Below, piece by piece: positions 43,866-53,943 of a stretch of DNA of 64,000 bases. Numbering within the stretch: the first letter of the stretch is position 1; the number at the start of each line of letters is the position of its first letter. Below the pieces are notes generated by a model. The model had not been told where the DNA came from and searched no databases. It was given only the letters and a program-made list of their open reading frames with translations. Position numbers and translations under genes: made by a program. The stretch comes from Orbaceae bacterium BiB. GTDB lineage: Bacteria; Pseudomonadota; Gammaproteobacteria; Enterobacterales; Orbaceae. The stretch spans positions 2,593,210 to 2,657,209 of the forward strand of contig CP133958.1 of assembly GCA_036251205.1 (NCBI GenBank), given 5' to 3'.

Positions 43866-44393
43866 CTAGTGTACCGTTGTAGACTGATGATATTCACTAA
43901 ATTCATCATGACATAGAATCACAGTCATACGCACATACTCTAAGATCTCTTCAAAGGCAAAAGCAAGTTCTTCTTGATTTTCTTCTTCATCATAGCCTAA
44001 CTGAGTGATCTGTCTTAGATCATAGATAGCTTCCCCTACGTCACCTTTAACTTTAGCCAATTGTGGCTGAGCGAGTCCTAAACCAAGTAAAAAATGGTTA
44101 ACCCAACCAACGAGATCATTAATTTGGCTAAATAGATCTTGTTCATTGAGTAAGAGTTGAAATTCAAAATTATCATCATTCAATTGGGTTTTTATTTGAT
44201 CATAAAGTTTGCAAATAAGTGTCAACAATGAATCCGCGATAGGCTTTCCATCATTTACCATATCATTAAGTAATACTTTCCAACTTTCATCACTGTTTCC
44301 CCCTGCTAATATACCAGAAAGAAAACCATGCAATTCAGCCGCAGTTAATCCTATTTGTTGATTTTTTAACTCATCATTGATTGTTTTATACAT
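43866..44393 (-). CDS. ygfB: YgfB/YecA (UPF0149) family protein
   Basis: This is a small acidic cytosolic protein, 175 residues from the ATG at 44391-44393. It shows the family features GLTAAELHGFLSGILAGGN, WVNHFLLGLGLAQPQL and EAIYDLRQITQLGYDEEENQEELAFAFEEILEYVR. The open frame continues 20 codons upstream through a hydrophobic stretch unlike the family, so the shorter start is used. The molecular role of YgfB proteins is poorly known. It precedes pepP on the same strand as in E. coli. Confidence 0.88.
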   Translation of the reverse strand: MYKTINDELKNQQIGLTAAELHGFLSGILAGGNSDESWKVLLNDMVNDGKPIADSLLTLICKLYDQIKTQLNDDNFEFQLLLNEQDLFSQINDLVGWVNHFLLGLGLAQPQLAKVKGDVGEAIYDLRQITQLGYDEEENQEELAFAFEEILEYVRMTVILCHDEFSEYHQSTTVH

Positions 44394-44544
44394 AGAGAAT
44401 ATTGGCCTTGAATGTAGGATCGAAATAGTTAACCAGATGAATAGTATATACAATAATTAAATTATACGGAATGATTATTCATTTTAGTGATTGCACATTT
44501 TATTGTAAAATTAGTTAAAAAAATAAATATAATAAGGAATTATG

Positions 44545-44988
44545 ATGAATACCGAGCTCTCCGATAAAAAATCTTTTATCACTCCAGAACTTGATTACCG
44601 TTTTTGTGCTACATGGCCAAAAATGGTTAGATGGCTTTTAGTCATTCCCACCATCATTATTAGTGCTGTTATTTTTAATTTTAGTATTGGTCTTATTTTT
44701 AATGTTCTATTAGTCAATTTTAGTCATTTAGCGGTACTTATTTTAAGTATTCAATCTTTTGCACTGTGGTTATTTATAAGTAAAATAACGATATTTATGA
44801 TACCAGTGAGTAATAAAAAAAGAACGGGCGGTATGATTCTTATTGCAATTTATTTTGTAATAATGGCTGGTCTGTTTTTATTTTTGACACAAGCTGTTGA
44901 TGGGCGATTTGTGATTTTTAATTTTATGTGTACTGCTGTTACTGGCTTATTAGGTTGTTTTTGTTCACTTTATTATAAATTATTTTAG
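44545..44988 (+). CDS. Small hypothetical membrane protein
   Basis: I do not recognise this protein. It has 147 residues with about four hydrophobic segments (around 28-52, 56-82, 92-115 and 122-142), a polar N-terminus with an FITPELDYRFCATWPKMVRWLL stretch split by an amphipathic part, and basic residues between segments 2 and 3 (SNKKRTGG). Two ATGs lie side by side; the second (44545) is six bases after AAGGA and is preferred. It stands alone, divergent from ygfB and convergent with radA. The even hydrophobic pattern and good ribosome-binding site support a real gene. Confidence 0.65.
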   Translation: MNTELSDKKSFITPELDYRFCATWPKMVRWLLVIPTIIISAVIFNFSIGLIFNVLLVNFSHLAVLILSIQSFALWLFISKITIFMIPVSNKKRTGGMILIAIYFVIMAGLFLFLTQAVDGRFVIFNFMCTAVTGLLGCFCSLYYKLF

Positions 44989-45002
44989 TTTTTACAGTTA
45001 AA

Positions 45003-45045
45003 CTAAAAGGTTGTATAACTGATTACCTCGTTATAGACCTTTTAG
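45003..45045. terminator. Hairpin between the small membrane-protein gene and radA
   Basis: CTAAAAGGT/ACCTTTTAG and the inner TATAAC/GTTATA make a long two-part stem between converging genes. It is probably a bidirectional terminator. Confidence 0.55.
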
Positions 45046-45083
45046 CATTCTTACAGTTCAGAATTGTTACCGAAAAATAGCGA

Positions 45084-46466
45084 TTAGATATCTAAATTAC
45101 TTAGAATATCAAGAGCATCTGATAATTTTTTAACCCCATAGATTTGTATATCAACAGGTTTTTTCTTCGGGATATTACTGATTGGTACAATTGCTCGTTT
45201 AAAACCATGTTTGGCTGCTTCGTAAATTCTCTCTTGTCCACTAGGTACTGGTCGAATTTCGCCACCGAGACCTATTTCTCCAAAAATAACTAGATCTTGT
45301 GGTAGTGGTCGATTACGAAAACTCGATACCAATGCCGAGATTAAAGCCAGATCTGCACTAGTTTCAGTCACTTTAACGCCGCCCACTACATTAACAAAGA
45401 CATCTTGATCGGCCATTTGTAAACCGCCATGTCGATGCAAAACAGCAAGTAATAGGGCTAATCTATTTTGTTCAAGACCGACAGTGACTCGGCGTGGATT
45501 ACCATACATTGAGTGATCAACGAGAGCTTGAATTTCGACGAGTAATGGCCGGGTTCCTTCCCATAAAACCATTACTGAACTCCCTGGTAGCATCTCATCA
45601 CCGCGGCTTAAAAAAATTGCGGAGGGATTACTTACTTCTTTTAGTCCTTGCTCTGTCATTGCAAAGACCCCTAATTCATTGACTGCTCCAAAGCGATTTT
45701 TATGGCTACGTAAGGTTCTAAAACGAGAATCAGCATCACCATCAAGTAATACAGAACAGTCAATACAATGTTCAAGTACCTTTGGTCCCGCTAGTGATCC
45801 ATCTTTTGTAACATGACCAACCATAATAATAGCGATGCCTTTAGTTTTTGCAAATCTAGTCAAATAAGCCGCAGTTTCTCGTACTTGAGCTACACTTCCT
45901 GGTGAAGATTGTACATCGGCAATATGCATAACTTGAATTGAATCTATTACCATCAATTTAGGCTGCTCTTTTTCGGCAAGCAAACAAATTTGTTCAATGC
46001 TTGTTTCTGATAGCATATTGATCTGATCAGTGGGTAAGCCTAATCGGTTGGCTCGCATTGCCACTTGTTGTAAAGATTCTTCGCCAGTGACATATAAGGT
46101 TTTTATTTGGGTTGAAAGGCGACACATTGTTTGTAATAACAATGTACTTTTACCTGCACCAGGGTTACCGCCGATAAGGATTGCACTGCCCGGTACAACA
46201 CCACCACCCAAGACACGATCAAATTCGGAAAAGCTAGTTGAAAAGCGCGGTAACTCTTCTAGGCTAATTTCGGATAATTTTTGTATTTTTGCTGTACCTG
46301 TATCACCAGCATACCCTGTAAAACGATCGTTACGATTGGTCGCTGCTGCGAGTCTAACCTCAGTAATCGTATTCCATGCATGGCATTCACTACATTGCCC
46401 TTGCCAGCGTGGATAATCAGCTCCACAATCATTACAAACATACGCTCGTTTAGCCGCTTTTGCCAA
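45084..46466 (-). CDS. radA: DNA repair protein RadA (Sms)
   Basis: RadA is a RecA-related ATPase that helps process recombination intermediates. The 460 residues have an N-terminal zinc finger (Cys11, Cys14, Cys25, Cys28), Walker A GGNPGAGKST at about 99-108, the RadA-specific KNRFG motif and a Lon-protease-like C-terminal domain (about 290-455). The start is TTG at 46464-46466. It follows GGAGT, and the resulting MAKAAKRAYVCNDCG aligns with E. coli RadA. serB lies just upstream on the same strand, the E. coli serB-radA order. Confidence 0.95.
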   Translation of the reverse strand: MAKAAKRAYVCNDCGADYPRWQGQCSECHAWNTITEVRLAAATNRNDRFTGYAGDTGTAKIQKLSEISLEELPRFSTSFSEFDRVLGGGVVPGSAILIGGNPGAGKSTLLLQTMCRLSTQIKTLYVTGEESLQQVAMRANRLGLPTDQINMLSETSIEQICLLAEKEQPKLMVIDSIQVMHIADVQSSPGSVAQVRETAAYLTRFAKTKGIAIIMVGHVTKDGSLAGPKVLEHCIDCSVLLDGDADSRFRTLRSHKNRFGAVNELGVFAMTEQGLKEVSNPSAIFLSRGDEMLPGSSVMVLWEGTRPLLVEIQALVDHSMYGNPRRVTVGLEQNRLALLLAVLHRHGGLQMADQDVFVNVVGGVKVTETSADLALISALVSSFRNRPLPQDLVIFGEIGLGGEIRPVPSGQERIYEAAKHGFKRAIVPISNIPKKKPVDIQIYGVKKLSDALDILSNLDI

Positions 46467-46492
46467 AATATTTACTCCAATACAGAATTCAA

Positions 46493-47470
46493 TTAACCTT
46501 CACTATCAAGGCTTGCAGACAAAATACAAATAAGGCCTGTTAAATCGGCATAATTAATCCCAATTTTGGCTTTTTGTACTACTTTCGGTTTGCCATGGTA
46601 AGAGACGCCAAGCCCCGCAATACGAATCATCATTAGATCATTTGCGCCATCACCAATTGCCACTGTTTGCTCTATTGGGATGTTAAATTGGCTAGCCAAA
46701 TTTTGTAGTGTCTTCGCTTTAAATTTTGCGTCAACAATTTGACCTTTTATTTTACCGGTTAGTCTTTGACTATTATTTATATCAAGCTGGTTAGCATAAA
46801 CCTCTGCTAATTTAAATTTCTCTTTTAGATGATCGGCAAAATAGGTAAAACCGCCCGATACTATGGCTATTTTCCACTTACGTTTATGCAGTTCTCTAAC
46901 TAGAAAACTTAAGCCCTGTGTAATCGGTAATTTATCTCTAATTGATTCTAAAATTGTAATATCAGCACCTTTTAGTGTTGCAACGCGTTTACGTAGACTA
47001 GTTGAAAAGTCCATTTCACCGCGCATTGCTTTCTCGGTAATTTTTGAGACTAACTCTCCGGAGCCATGTCGTTTAGCGATTTCATCAATACATTCAATTT
47101 CAATTGCTGTCGAGTCCATATCCATTATTAACAACCCCTCTGAATGTAATGAAGGTAGATTATCAATAATTGAAACATCAATTTCTAATTCATTCGCAAT
47201 CTCTTGGGATTTTTTAGGCATGACGCCCGCAATACGTACTACTTGGTAGTTCTTAATCTTCCAAGATGATACGATTACTATTGGCATAGCGAGTTTACTT
47301 TGAAATTGCGATAATAACGTCTTATTTAGCTTTTTACCGTAAATAATCCAACCAGTTTTACCTGCATTATAATCTAATGGCACAACCTCACAGCCATTAA
47401 GTGAAAGAGGTAATCCTTGCCAACTGTCGATATTTTCTGATAGATCATTAAAATATAATGTATTTCCCAT
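46493..47470 (-). CDS. serB: Phosphoserine phosphatase
   Basis: SerB performs the last step of serine synthesis. The 325 residues match the E. coli enzyme (322). An N-terminal regulatory part is followed by the HAD domain with the nucleophile motif DMDST (Asp117, Asp119, Thr121), IVSGGFTYFADHLK and the metal-binding AIGDGANDLMMIRIAGLGV. It is first in a serB-radA operon; 26 bp separate the genes. Confidence 0.95.
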   Translation of the reverse strand: MGNTLYFNDLSENIDSWQGLPLSLNGCEVVPLDYNAGKTGWIIYGKKLNKTLLSQFQSKLAMPIVIVSSWKIKNYQVVRIAGVMPKKSQEIANELEIDVSIIDNLPSLHSEGLLIMDMDSTAIEIECIDEIAKRHGSGELVSKITEKAMRGEMDFSTSLRKRVATLKGADITILESIRDKLPITQGLSFLVRELHKRKWKIAIVSGGFTYFADHLKEKFKLAEVYANQLDINNSQRLTGKIKGQIVDAKFKAKTLQNLASQFNIPIEQTVAIGDGANDLMMIRIAGLGVSYHGKPKVVQKAKIGINYADLTGLICILSASLDSEG

Positions 47471-47754
47471 AGCGAGCTTTTGTTATTTATTAAACGAGAA
47501 TCAAAGGTGAATTATCATAACATAAGCGATAAATAGACGTTACAAATAATTAGTTAGGACAGCGTTATAATTGCTGTAATTTTACTCAGAAATAATGGTA
47601 GTAAAATTGGCTAATTACTCATTAAGTTCAGGGTATTATAACAAAGGTAAGTTTTTAGTATGAACGCGAATATATTGTTATTAAAAAGTTAGCAGGAATA
47701 TAAGGAACTAAGTCCTTAATATCCCTGTTATTGATAGAATATCTCTATTCGATA

Positions 47755-49218
47755 TTATCCAAATTGAAATGGTAATTTAGGAAATACATAGATTAATGCA
47801 ACTATAGCTAAAATAATAAAAATAATTCTATAGGTGAGTGGTAACTTACGAGCGATATAACCAACAACTAAGATATAAAACCAAATTGGCGTTGCAATAA
47901 GTGCATTGAGAGTATCTGTTTCAAATCTTAATAAGACTAAAACAAAAGCAAAAAAAGCTAGGCAAATAATACACATAAATGTGCCGCCAGGCATTTTAAA
48001 TAATGATTGCTCATGTCTCTCTGAGTGTTTAGTTCGATAAACTATATACGATAATAGAATCATCGACCAAATAAACATAAATAAAATTGCTGATATGGTT
48101 GTTACAATCGTGAATGCCGTCATGACATCAGGAACCATATAGATTAATACTACGCCACCAAGTAAACAAATGCATGAAAACATTAATCCATTAGCAGGAA
48201 CGGCTCTACTTGATAGTCGACCAAACATAGATGGTGCATCGTGTTTTTTTGCTAAACCAAATAGCATTCTACTCGTCGAATAAATACCACTGTTGGCTGA
48301 TGATGCCGCTGACGTTAAGACTACAAAATTAATTAGGCTAGCAGCTGCAGGTAAACCAATTAGTGTAAATAGTTCAACAAATGGACTTTTATTAGGTGAG
48401 ATAAAGATCCATGGCGTAACACTCATAATGATTATTAACGAAAAAACATAAAAGAAAATGATACGCACAGGAACGGAATTAATTGCCCTTGGTAAATTTT
48501 TAGTTGGATCTTTAGTTTCAGCCGCTGTTGTACCGACTAACTCAATTCCGACAAAAGCAAAAATAGCAATTTGGAAGCCAGCAAAAAAGCCCATCAATCC
48601 TTTAGGAAACATGCCACCATATTGCCATAAATTACTCAGTGCAGCAGATGTGTTTGTCTGTTCTGAGTGATAGGATGTTGCGATTAGTACAATACCAATA
48701 ACAATCAGTGCTAAAATCGCGACAATTTTGATCATTGAAAACCAGAATTCGGTCTCTCCAAACATTTTAACTGTTAATAAGTTGAGCGATAATAGAACAA
48801 CAATACAAATGAGCATTGGGATCCAGGCTTGCAGAGTAGGCCACCAATGTTGGGCATATCCGGCAATGGCTACAACATCAGCAATCCCTGTCACAACCCA
48901 GCAGAACCAATAAGTCCAACCTGTAAAAAATCCTGCCCAAGGCCCGAGTAAATCGGCAGCAAAATCACTAAATGATTTATAATTGAGATTGGATAGTAAA
49001 ATTTCGCCCATTGCTCGCATGACGAAGAATAGAACAAAACCAATTATCATATAGACAAAAATAATAGAGGGGCCAGCAAGACTAATTGTTTTACCTGAAC
49101 CCATAAATAAGCCAGTACCTATTGCACCGCTAATAGCTATTAACTGAATATGTCTATTAGATAAATTACGTTTCAGTTTATTTTCTTGTGAAGACTCAGT
49201 ATTATTAACTGAATTCAT
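47755..49218 (-). CDS. cycA: D-serine/D-alanine/glycine transporter
   Basis: This amino-acid/proton symporter of the APC family has 487 residues and 12 expected membrane spans. It is very close to E. coli CycA: NRHIQLIAISGAIGTGLFMG, FTGWTYWFCWVVTGIADVVA, FVGIELVGTTAAETKDPTK and VLTSAASSANSGIYSTSRML. The similarity is strong enough to infer the same substrates. It is monocistronic. Confidence 0.93.
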   Translation of the reverse strand: MNSVNNTESSQENKLKRNLSNRHIQLIAISGAIGTGLFMGSGKTISLAGPSIIFVYMIIGFVLFFVMRAMGEILLSNLNYKSFSDFAADLLGPWAGFFTGWTYWFCWVVTGIADVVAIAGYAQHWWPTLQAWIPMLICIVVLLSLNLLTVKMFGETEFWFSMIKIVAILALIVIGIVLIATSYHSEQTNTSAALSNLWQYGGMFPKGLMGFFAGFQIAIFAFVGIELVGTTAAETKDPTKNLPRAINSVPVRIIFFYVFSLIIIMSVTPWIFISPNKSPFVELFTLIGLPAAASLINFVVLTSAASSANSGIYSTSRMLFGLAKKHDAPSMFGRLSSRAVPANGLMFSCICLLGGVVLIYMVPDVMTAFTIVTTISAILFMFIWSMILLSYIVYRTKHSERHEQSLFKMPGGTFMCIICLAFFAFVLVLLRFETDTLNALIATPIWFYILVVGYIARKLPLTYRIIFIILAIVALIYVFPKLPFQFG

Positions 49219-49406
49219 GGTATCTTGATCCCTTGAATAATTTTAAATGATAAACAGCTCCATGATATTAAAGACTCTATATAGTGATATCAATATTTTT
49301 ATTGGGAATCATCATTAAATATTTTTATGATATAAAAATAATTATAGTAACGTGCTTATAATGAACTGTTTTGAGTCTTTTTGCACCAATTTAGCGAGAA
49401 TAATAA

Positions 49407-50522
49407 ATGATTAAAAAGTTCAACAATAAACGGATTATTGGCTGTTTGGGATGGGTATTAGCGATAACAATGTTAACAAGTTGTAAAAATTATCCAACAG
49501 AACAAGGTCAACAATATTTAAATGGTCAGTTACCAACTGTTTTAAATTTATCTCAGCCAACTTTAGGTACTCCGATTAATATTGATGATTATTTGCAGCA
49601 AGTAAAAATGATCGAACAGGTGTCCCCATCGCTATATAAGAAAAATATAGCTACATATCAAGCTATTAATCAATGGATAGCATCTCATTTTACAACTAAC
49701 GAATTTAATAAGGTCGGTTTAAGTAGTTATCAGCTCGCAGGGCAAGATAATTGGGGAAATGTCCATCTTACTGGGTACTATACGCCAGTACTTCAAGCCA
49801 GACATCAAGCCGATGAGCAATTTCGTTATCCTCTTTATGCTAAACCTGAACATTGGCGAGGAAAACTACCTACAAGACAGGATATTTATAACGGAGCGTT
49901 GAGCAATCAGCAACTAGAGATTGCTTATACTCGCTCGTTAATGGATAACTTCATTATGGAGGTTCAAGGCAGTGGTTATATTGATTTTGAAAATGGTGAA
50001 CCGTTAGTATTTTTAGGTTATAGCGGTAAAAATGGTCATCCTTACCAAAGTATTGGTCGATTACTTATTGAAAAAGGTGAAATAGATCGCGATAAAATCT
50101 CAATGCAAGCAATTAAAGCTTGGGCAGATAAGCAAGATGAAGCGACGATCATTAACTTATTACAACAAAATGCCTCTGCTGTTTTTTTTAAACCACAATA
50201 TAACGCTAAGGTAGTCGGATCAACTGGAATTCCATTAATTGCTAAAGCCTCTGTTGCTTCTGATCAATCTATTATTCCTGCTGGTTCAGTCATGTTGGTT
50301 GATGTTCCTTTGTTGGATGAAAACGGTATTTACGATGGACAACGAGAGCTACGATTGATGATCGCGCTAGATATTGGTGGTGCAATCAAAGGGCAACACC
50401 TTGATATTTACCAAGGAATTGGTGATGAAGCCGGGCATCAAGCTGGTTACTATAACCATTATGGTCGAGTGTGGTTAATTACACCACCCCCTAATAGTTA
50501 TTTATCTTCACCATTGAAGTAA
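49407..50522 (+). CDS. mltA: Membrane-bound lytic murein transglycosylase A
   Basis: This outer-membrane lipoprotein cleaves peptidoglycan to 1,6-anhydromuropeptides. The 371 residues begin with a lipoprotein signal whose lipobox LTSC ends at Cys26. The MltA barrel domain follows, with NVHLTGYYTPVLQAR and MEVQGSGYIDFENGE. The C-terminal 3D domain contains the DxGGAIKGxHxDIY pattern with the catalytic Asp, LDIGGAIKGQHLDIYQGIG. Residue 27 is Lys, so outer-membrane sorting is expected. Confidence 0.95.
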   Translation: MIKKFNNKRIIGCLGWVLAITMLTSCKNYPTEQGQQYLNGQLPTVLNLSQPTLGTPINIDDYLQQVKMIEQVSPSLYKKNIATYQAINQWIASHFTTNEFNKVGLSSYQLAGQDNWGNVHLTGYYTPVLQARHQADEQFRYPLYAKPEHWRGKLPTRQDIYNGALSNQQLEIAYTRSLMDNFIMEVQGSGYIDFENGEPLVFLGYSGKNGHPYQSIGRLLIEKGEIDRDKISMQAIKAWADKQDEATIINLLQQNASAVFFKPQYNAKVVGSTGIPLIAKASVASDQSIIPAGSVMLVDVPLLDENGIYDGQRELRLMIALDIGGAIKGQHLDIYQGIGDEAGHQAGYYNHYGRVWLITPPPNSYLSSPLK

Positions 50523-50657
50523 TTAAATATTTTTTAATTTTAGCTATTTAATAAATTGTAATAAGTAGTAAGCTGACTATTGCGTAACTGATAATAATAG
50601 GATTAAATGGTTATTACTATTTATTCATGAGCTAAAAGGGTTATCAGGGGATAGGAT

Positions 50658-52382
50658 ATGACTACAAAGAAACGAGTTGCAGATATTTTGATTGATGTTT
50701 TATCAGAAGCTGGTGCTAAACACTGCTATGGTGTTGTTGGTGATACATTAAATTATGTTACCGAAGCTATTCATAATAGTGATATGGAATGGATCCATGT
50801 ACGGCATGAGGAAGCGGGAGCATTCGCGGCTGGCGCAGAAGCCTTCGTGTCAGATCGTTTAACGGTCTGTGCTGGATCTTGTGGTCCTGGTAGTTTACAT
50901 TTTATTAATGGTATTTATGAAGCACAGCGCAATGGTGCTCCCGTAGTATTAATTGCGAGTCAATTAGCGACGGATACCTTAGGTTCTGATTTCCCGCAAG
51001 AAGTCGATTTTGTCAGTGTTTATAAAAGTTGTTCAGTCTTTTGCCAACAATTAATTAATCCGAAAAATGCTCGCCGAGTATTTACTGAAGCGGCTCAGGC
51101 TGCAATTAATCAGCGCGGTGTTGCCGTGATTATTTTACCGGTTGATGTGAGTAAAGCTGAAATTGAGGACGTTGTTACTTATCAACCTCAACAATCTCAA
51201 TCATCTTTATCTCCTAATTTGAACGAATTAAAGCAGTTAGCCATATTGTTAGAGAAGGGGAGCAATATCGGTATTTATGCTGGAATTGGTTGTCGGTATG
51301 CTCATGATGAATTAATTCAGTTAGCTGAAATTTTGAAAGCACCTATTGCTCATACTTCAAGAGCGAAAGATTTTATTGAGTACGATAATCCCTATAATGT
51401 CGGAATGACGGGGATGTTTGGTACCAAAGGTGGCTTTGATATGATCAAGTCATGTGATACTTTGTTGTTACTTGGTTGTGGGTTTGCTTGGTCACAATTT
51501 TATCCAGATAATGCTACAGTGATTCAAGTTGATCATGATGCGACCCGTATTGGTTTACGTCATCCAGTTAATTTTGGTTTAGTTGCTGATGTGAAGTCCA
51601 CTTTACAAGCTTTAATTCCATTATTAATGCCTCGACAAGATACGCTATTTTTGGATAAATATGTTGAGTTATATCGCAAAGCTGTTGCTAAATTGGATAA
51701 AAAACTCGTCGCTTCATCGGATTCGTTAATTCATCCTCAATATTTAGTCGATTTACTTGATCGATATGCGTCTGAAGATGCTATTTTTACTGCTGATGTC
51801 GGTTCTGCAATGGTATGGTTATCTAGACATATTCATGTTAATGGTAAACGTCGTACGTTAAGTAGCTTAAAACATGGCTCAATGGCCAATGCAATGCCAC
51901 AAGCTCTAGGATTACAAAAGGCCTATCCAACAAGACAAGTTATCTCTATCTCTGGTGACGGTGGTTTATCGATGTTATTAGGCGATTTACTTACTGCTGT
52001 ACAGGAAAAATTGCCAATAAAAATTGCAGTATTAAACAACCGATCACTTAATTTTGTTGAATTAGAACAAAAAGGTGAGGGATTAGTTGAGCGTTACACT
52101 GATTTAAGTAACCCAGACTTAGCTAAATTGGCTGAAAGTATTGGATTCTATGGACGAAAAGTCACTAATGCTGATGAATTAGAGCAAGCTGTTCAAGAGT
52201 TTTTAGCACATAATGGCCCAGCGTTATTAGACGTTCATACTAGTTCTAATGAGTTAATTATGCCACCAGCTGTTGGTATTGATGAGGTTAAAGGCATGGC
52301 ATTGTATAGTGCTAAAGCAACCTTAGAAGGTAAGGGACATGATTTTATTGATTTAATTAAAGATAATTTTATTAAAAAATAA
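50658..52382 (+). CDS. poxB: Pyruvate dehydrogenase (quinone) / pyruvate oxidase, ThDP-dependent
   Basis: This is a thiamine-diphosphate flavoenzyme of 574 residues. An N-terminal PYR domain (HVRHEEAGAFAAGAEA, CAGSCGPGSLHFINGIYEA) holds the catalytic Glu. A central FAD-binding domain follows (about 190-330), and then the PP domain with the ThDP motif GDGGLSMLLGDLL ... NN near 435-465. The best match among known enzymes is E. coli PoxB, which oxidises pyruvate to acetate and CO2 and passes electrons to ubiquinone at the membrane. An acetolactate-synthase-like role is less likely from the shared C-terminal part but is not excluded. Confidence 0.82.
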   Translation: MTTKKRVADILIDVLSEAGAKHCYGVVGDTLNYVTEAIHNSDMEWIHVRHEEAGAFAAGAEAFVSDRLTVCAGSCGPGSLHFINGIYEAQRNGAPVVLIASQLATDTLGSDFPQEVDFVSVYKSCSVFCQQLINPKNARRVFTEAAQAAINQRGVAVIILPVDVSKAEIEDVVTYQPQQSQSSLSPNLNELKQLAILLEKGSNIGIYAGIGCRYAHDELIQLAEILKAPIAHTSRAKDFIEYDNPYNVGMTGMFGTKGGFDMIKSCDTLLLLGCGFAWSQFYPDNATVIQVDHDATRIGLRHPVNFGLVADVKSTLQALIPLLMPRQDTLFLDKYVELYRKAVAKLDKKLVASSDSLIHPQYLVDLLDRYASEDAIFTADVGSAMVWLSRHIHVNGKRRTLSSLKHGSMANAMPQALGLQKAYPTRQVISISGDGGLSMLLGDLLTAVQEKLPIKIAVLNNRSLNFVELEQKGEGLVERYTDLSNPDLAKLAESIGFYGRKVTNADELEQAVQEFLAHNGPALLDVHTSSNELIMPPAVGIDEVKGMALYSAKATLEGKGHDFIDLIKDNFIKK

Positions 52383-52390
52383 GACCAATC

Positions 52391-52432
52391 ATAATCGATA
52401 ACTCATGTAATTTTATACGAGTTATCGATTAT
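52391..52432. terminator. Hairpin between poxB and the DUF3999 gene
   Basis: ATAATCGATAACTC and GAGTTATCGATTAT form a perfect 14-bp stem with a 14-nt loop between converging genes. There is no long T-tract. Confidence 0.5.
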
Positions 52433-52487
52433 ATGATGGATGTGATTGTCTTGTTATAGGAACTAATTTATTCACTAATAAAGAAAC

Positions 52488-53861
52488 TTAGTTCTGTTTC
52501 TTTATCTCTTTCAATAGTTTTAATGCAAGTGCTACCAGTACAGCAGCTCCAATAATTAAACCCAACCAAATAATCCATTGTGGAAAGCCAGATGATTGTG
52601 TTTTCTCAGCAGTGATTAGCGCTTTCTCGCCGGCTAATTTAACGGGATCACCAATAAAAGCTAACGGTAATGAATCTGGCGAATCCGTTGCTGATAGTAA
52701 TGTTGAACTTGGTAATGCTACCGCCTTCGATTGCGCAGATCCCCATGCTAGAATAAACGGTGCATTATTGGCACTATTAAATACTAAGTCGACTTTATTA
52801 CGATAAGCGATTAACTTAGGTGGTTGATCAAAATAGCTATTAATTGTTGTTAATTTTACTGCAGCAATAAGTGTACCATCAAATTCAATACGAGTTGGTT
52901 CATCGTTATAGTCAGTTTTGCGAAGAATACGATCTTCTAATTTAACCCAATTTTGATCTTTATTATCGGTTTTATAAAAAATACTTACAGGAAGTACGCT
53001 ACGAGAATTATTTAATTCGATAGTCATCGTTTTCACTGGTTGCGGTGAAGGTAGCGTATAGATTGCATTTTGTAAGTCTGAACTATCCAACGAAAAATCA
53101 ATTCCATATAATGTATTATTTCGCGTCGCTTCATCTGTTGAGGCGGTGACGTTATTAAGTTCAGGAATTGGTTTTTGTGAATATAGAGTAATTAACCAAT
53201 TACGATTTTTAGTATTGGAATAAGAGGGGAAAGAAATATCCAATAGCGATAATTGACTATTATCGTTATTTGTTAATCGCATGATAGGAACATCACTTAC
53301 AGTATTATTCCAATATCTTAAATCTGAACTATATGCTATATCTGCCGTTGCTTGCCAATTTTCAGCTTGGTCGGCAAAAGAGAGTTTAATATTGGCAATG
53401 GGCTGCGTTACTTTTATATCATTAGGAACTTGTAATAGGTAAGAGCGAGTATACCCATTTGAGTCATGGTCTGATTTATCCAGATTAATATTAACTTTCT
53501 GCCCATCAATTGCGATTGAATAATTATTACTAGTTGAGTTATTACTTCGATTATCTAACTCAAGGGGATACATTACCATATCAAATTGCTGTTTATTCTG
53601 TTTTTTGTTATAAACATTAATTAAAGAAAATGGTACTGTTTGACCATTGCGATTAAAAACGCGTAAGTCATCCAATTTTGGTGATTGAGTTTGGGTGTAG
53701 ATCTGTTTATCTAACTCGACTCGACTAAACATACTTTCTGTATCAGTTAGATTCAACTCAGCCCCGAATGCATAATTGTTTGTTGAGTCAACTTCTGCTG
53801 ATAGTGCATTAAAACTTATCATTAATGATAAACATACGGTCGTATATTTGTTAATTATCAT
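52488..53861 (-). CDS. DUF3999-family exported protein
   Basis: This 457-residue protein has a signal peptide (about 1-22, ending ALSAEVDS) and a large periplasmic part rich in beta-strand-like Ser/Asn/Thr sequence. A single C-terminal membrane anchor (about 430-450, GFPQWIIWLGLIIGAAVLVALAL) precedes a Lys-rich end. This is the layout of DUF3999 proteins, whose function is unknown. It lies 82 bp after a DUF2339 membrane protein on the same strand. The two families are commonly encoded together, which suggests one envelope complex. Confidence 0.75.
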   Translation of the reverse strand: MIINKYTTVCLSLMISFNALSAEVDSTNNYAFGAELNLTDTESMFSRVELDKQIYTQTQSPKLDDLRVFNRNGQTVPFSLINVYNKKQNKQQFDMVMYPLELDNRSNNSTSNNYSIAIDGQKVNINLDKSDHDSNGYTRSYLLQVPNDIKVTQPIANIKLSFADQAENWQATADIAYSSDLRYWNNTVSDVPIMRLTNNDNSQLSLLDISFPSYSNTKNRNWLITLYSQKPIPELNNVTASTDEATRNNTLYGIDFSLDSSDLQNAIYTLPSPQPVKTMTIELNNSRSVLPVSIFYKTDNKDQNWVKLEDRILRKTDYNDEPTRIEFDGTLIAAVKLTTINSYFDQPPKLIAYRNKVDLVFNSANNAPFILAWGSAQSKAVALPSSTLLSATDSPDSLPLAFIGDPVKLAGEKALITAEKTQSSGFPQWIIWLGLIIGAAVLVALALKLLKEIKKQN

Positions 53862-53943
53862 ATTCTTATCCTAATCTTTGACATCCTAAGCACTGCTTAC
53901 AGCGCACTGCTTGTTACTTGTTCTTTATTACTTAATTTTATAT

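Noticed and set aside
47701-47718. TAAGGA-TCCTTA hairpin after cycA
   Set aside because: The stem is only 6 bp, with no T-tract on the minus strand, so it is too weak to call a terminator.
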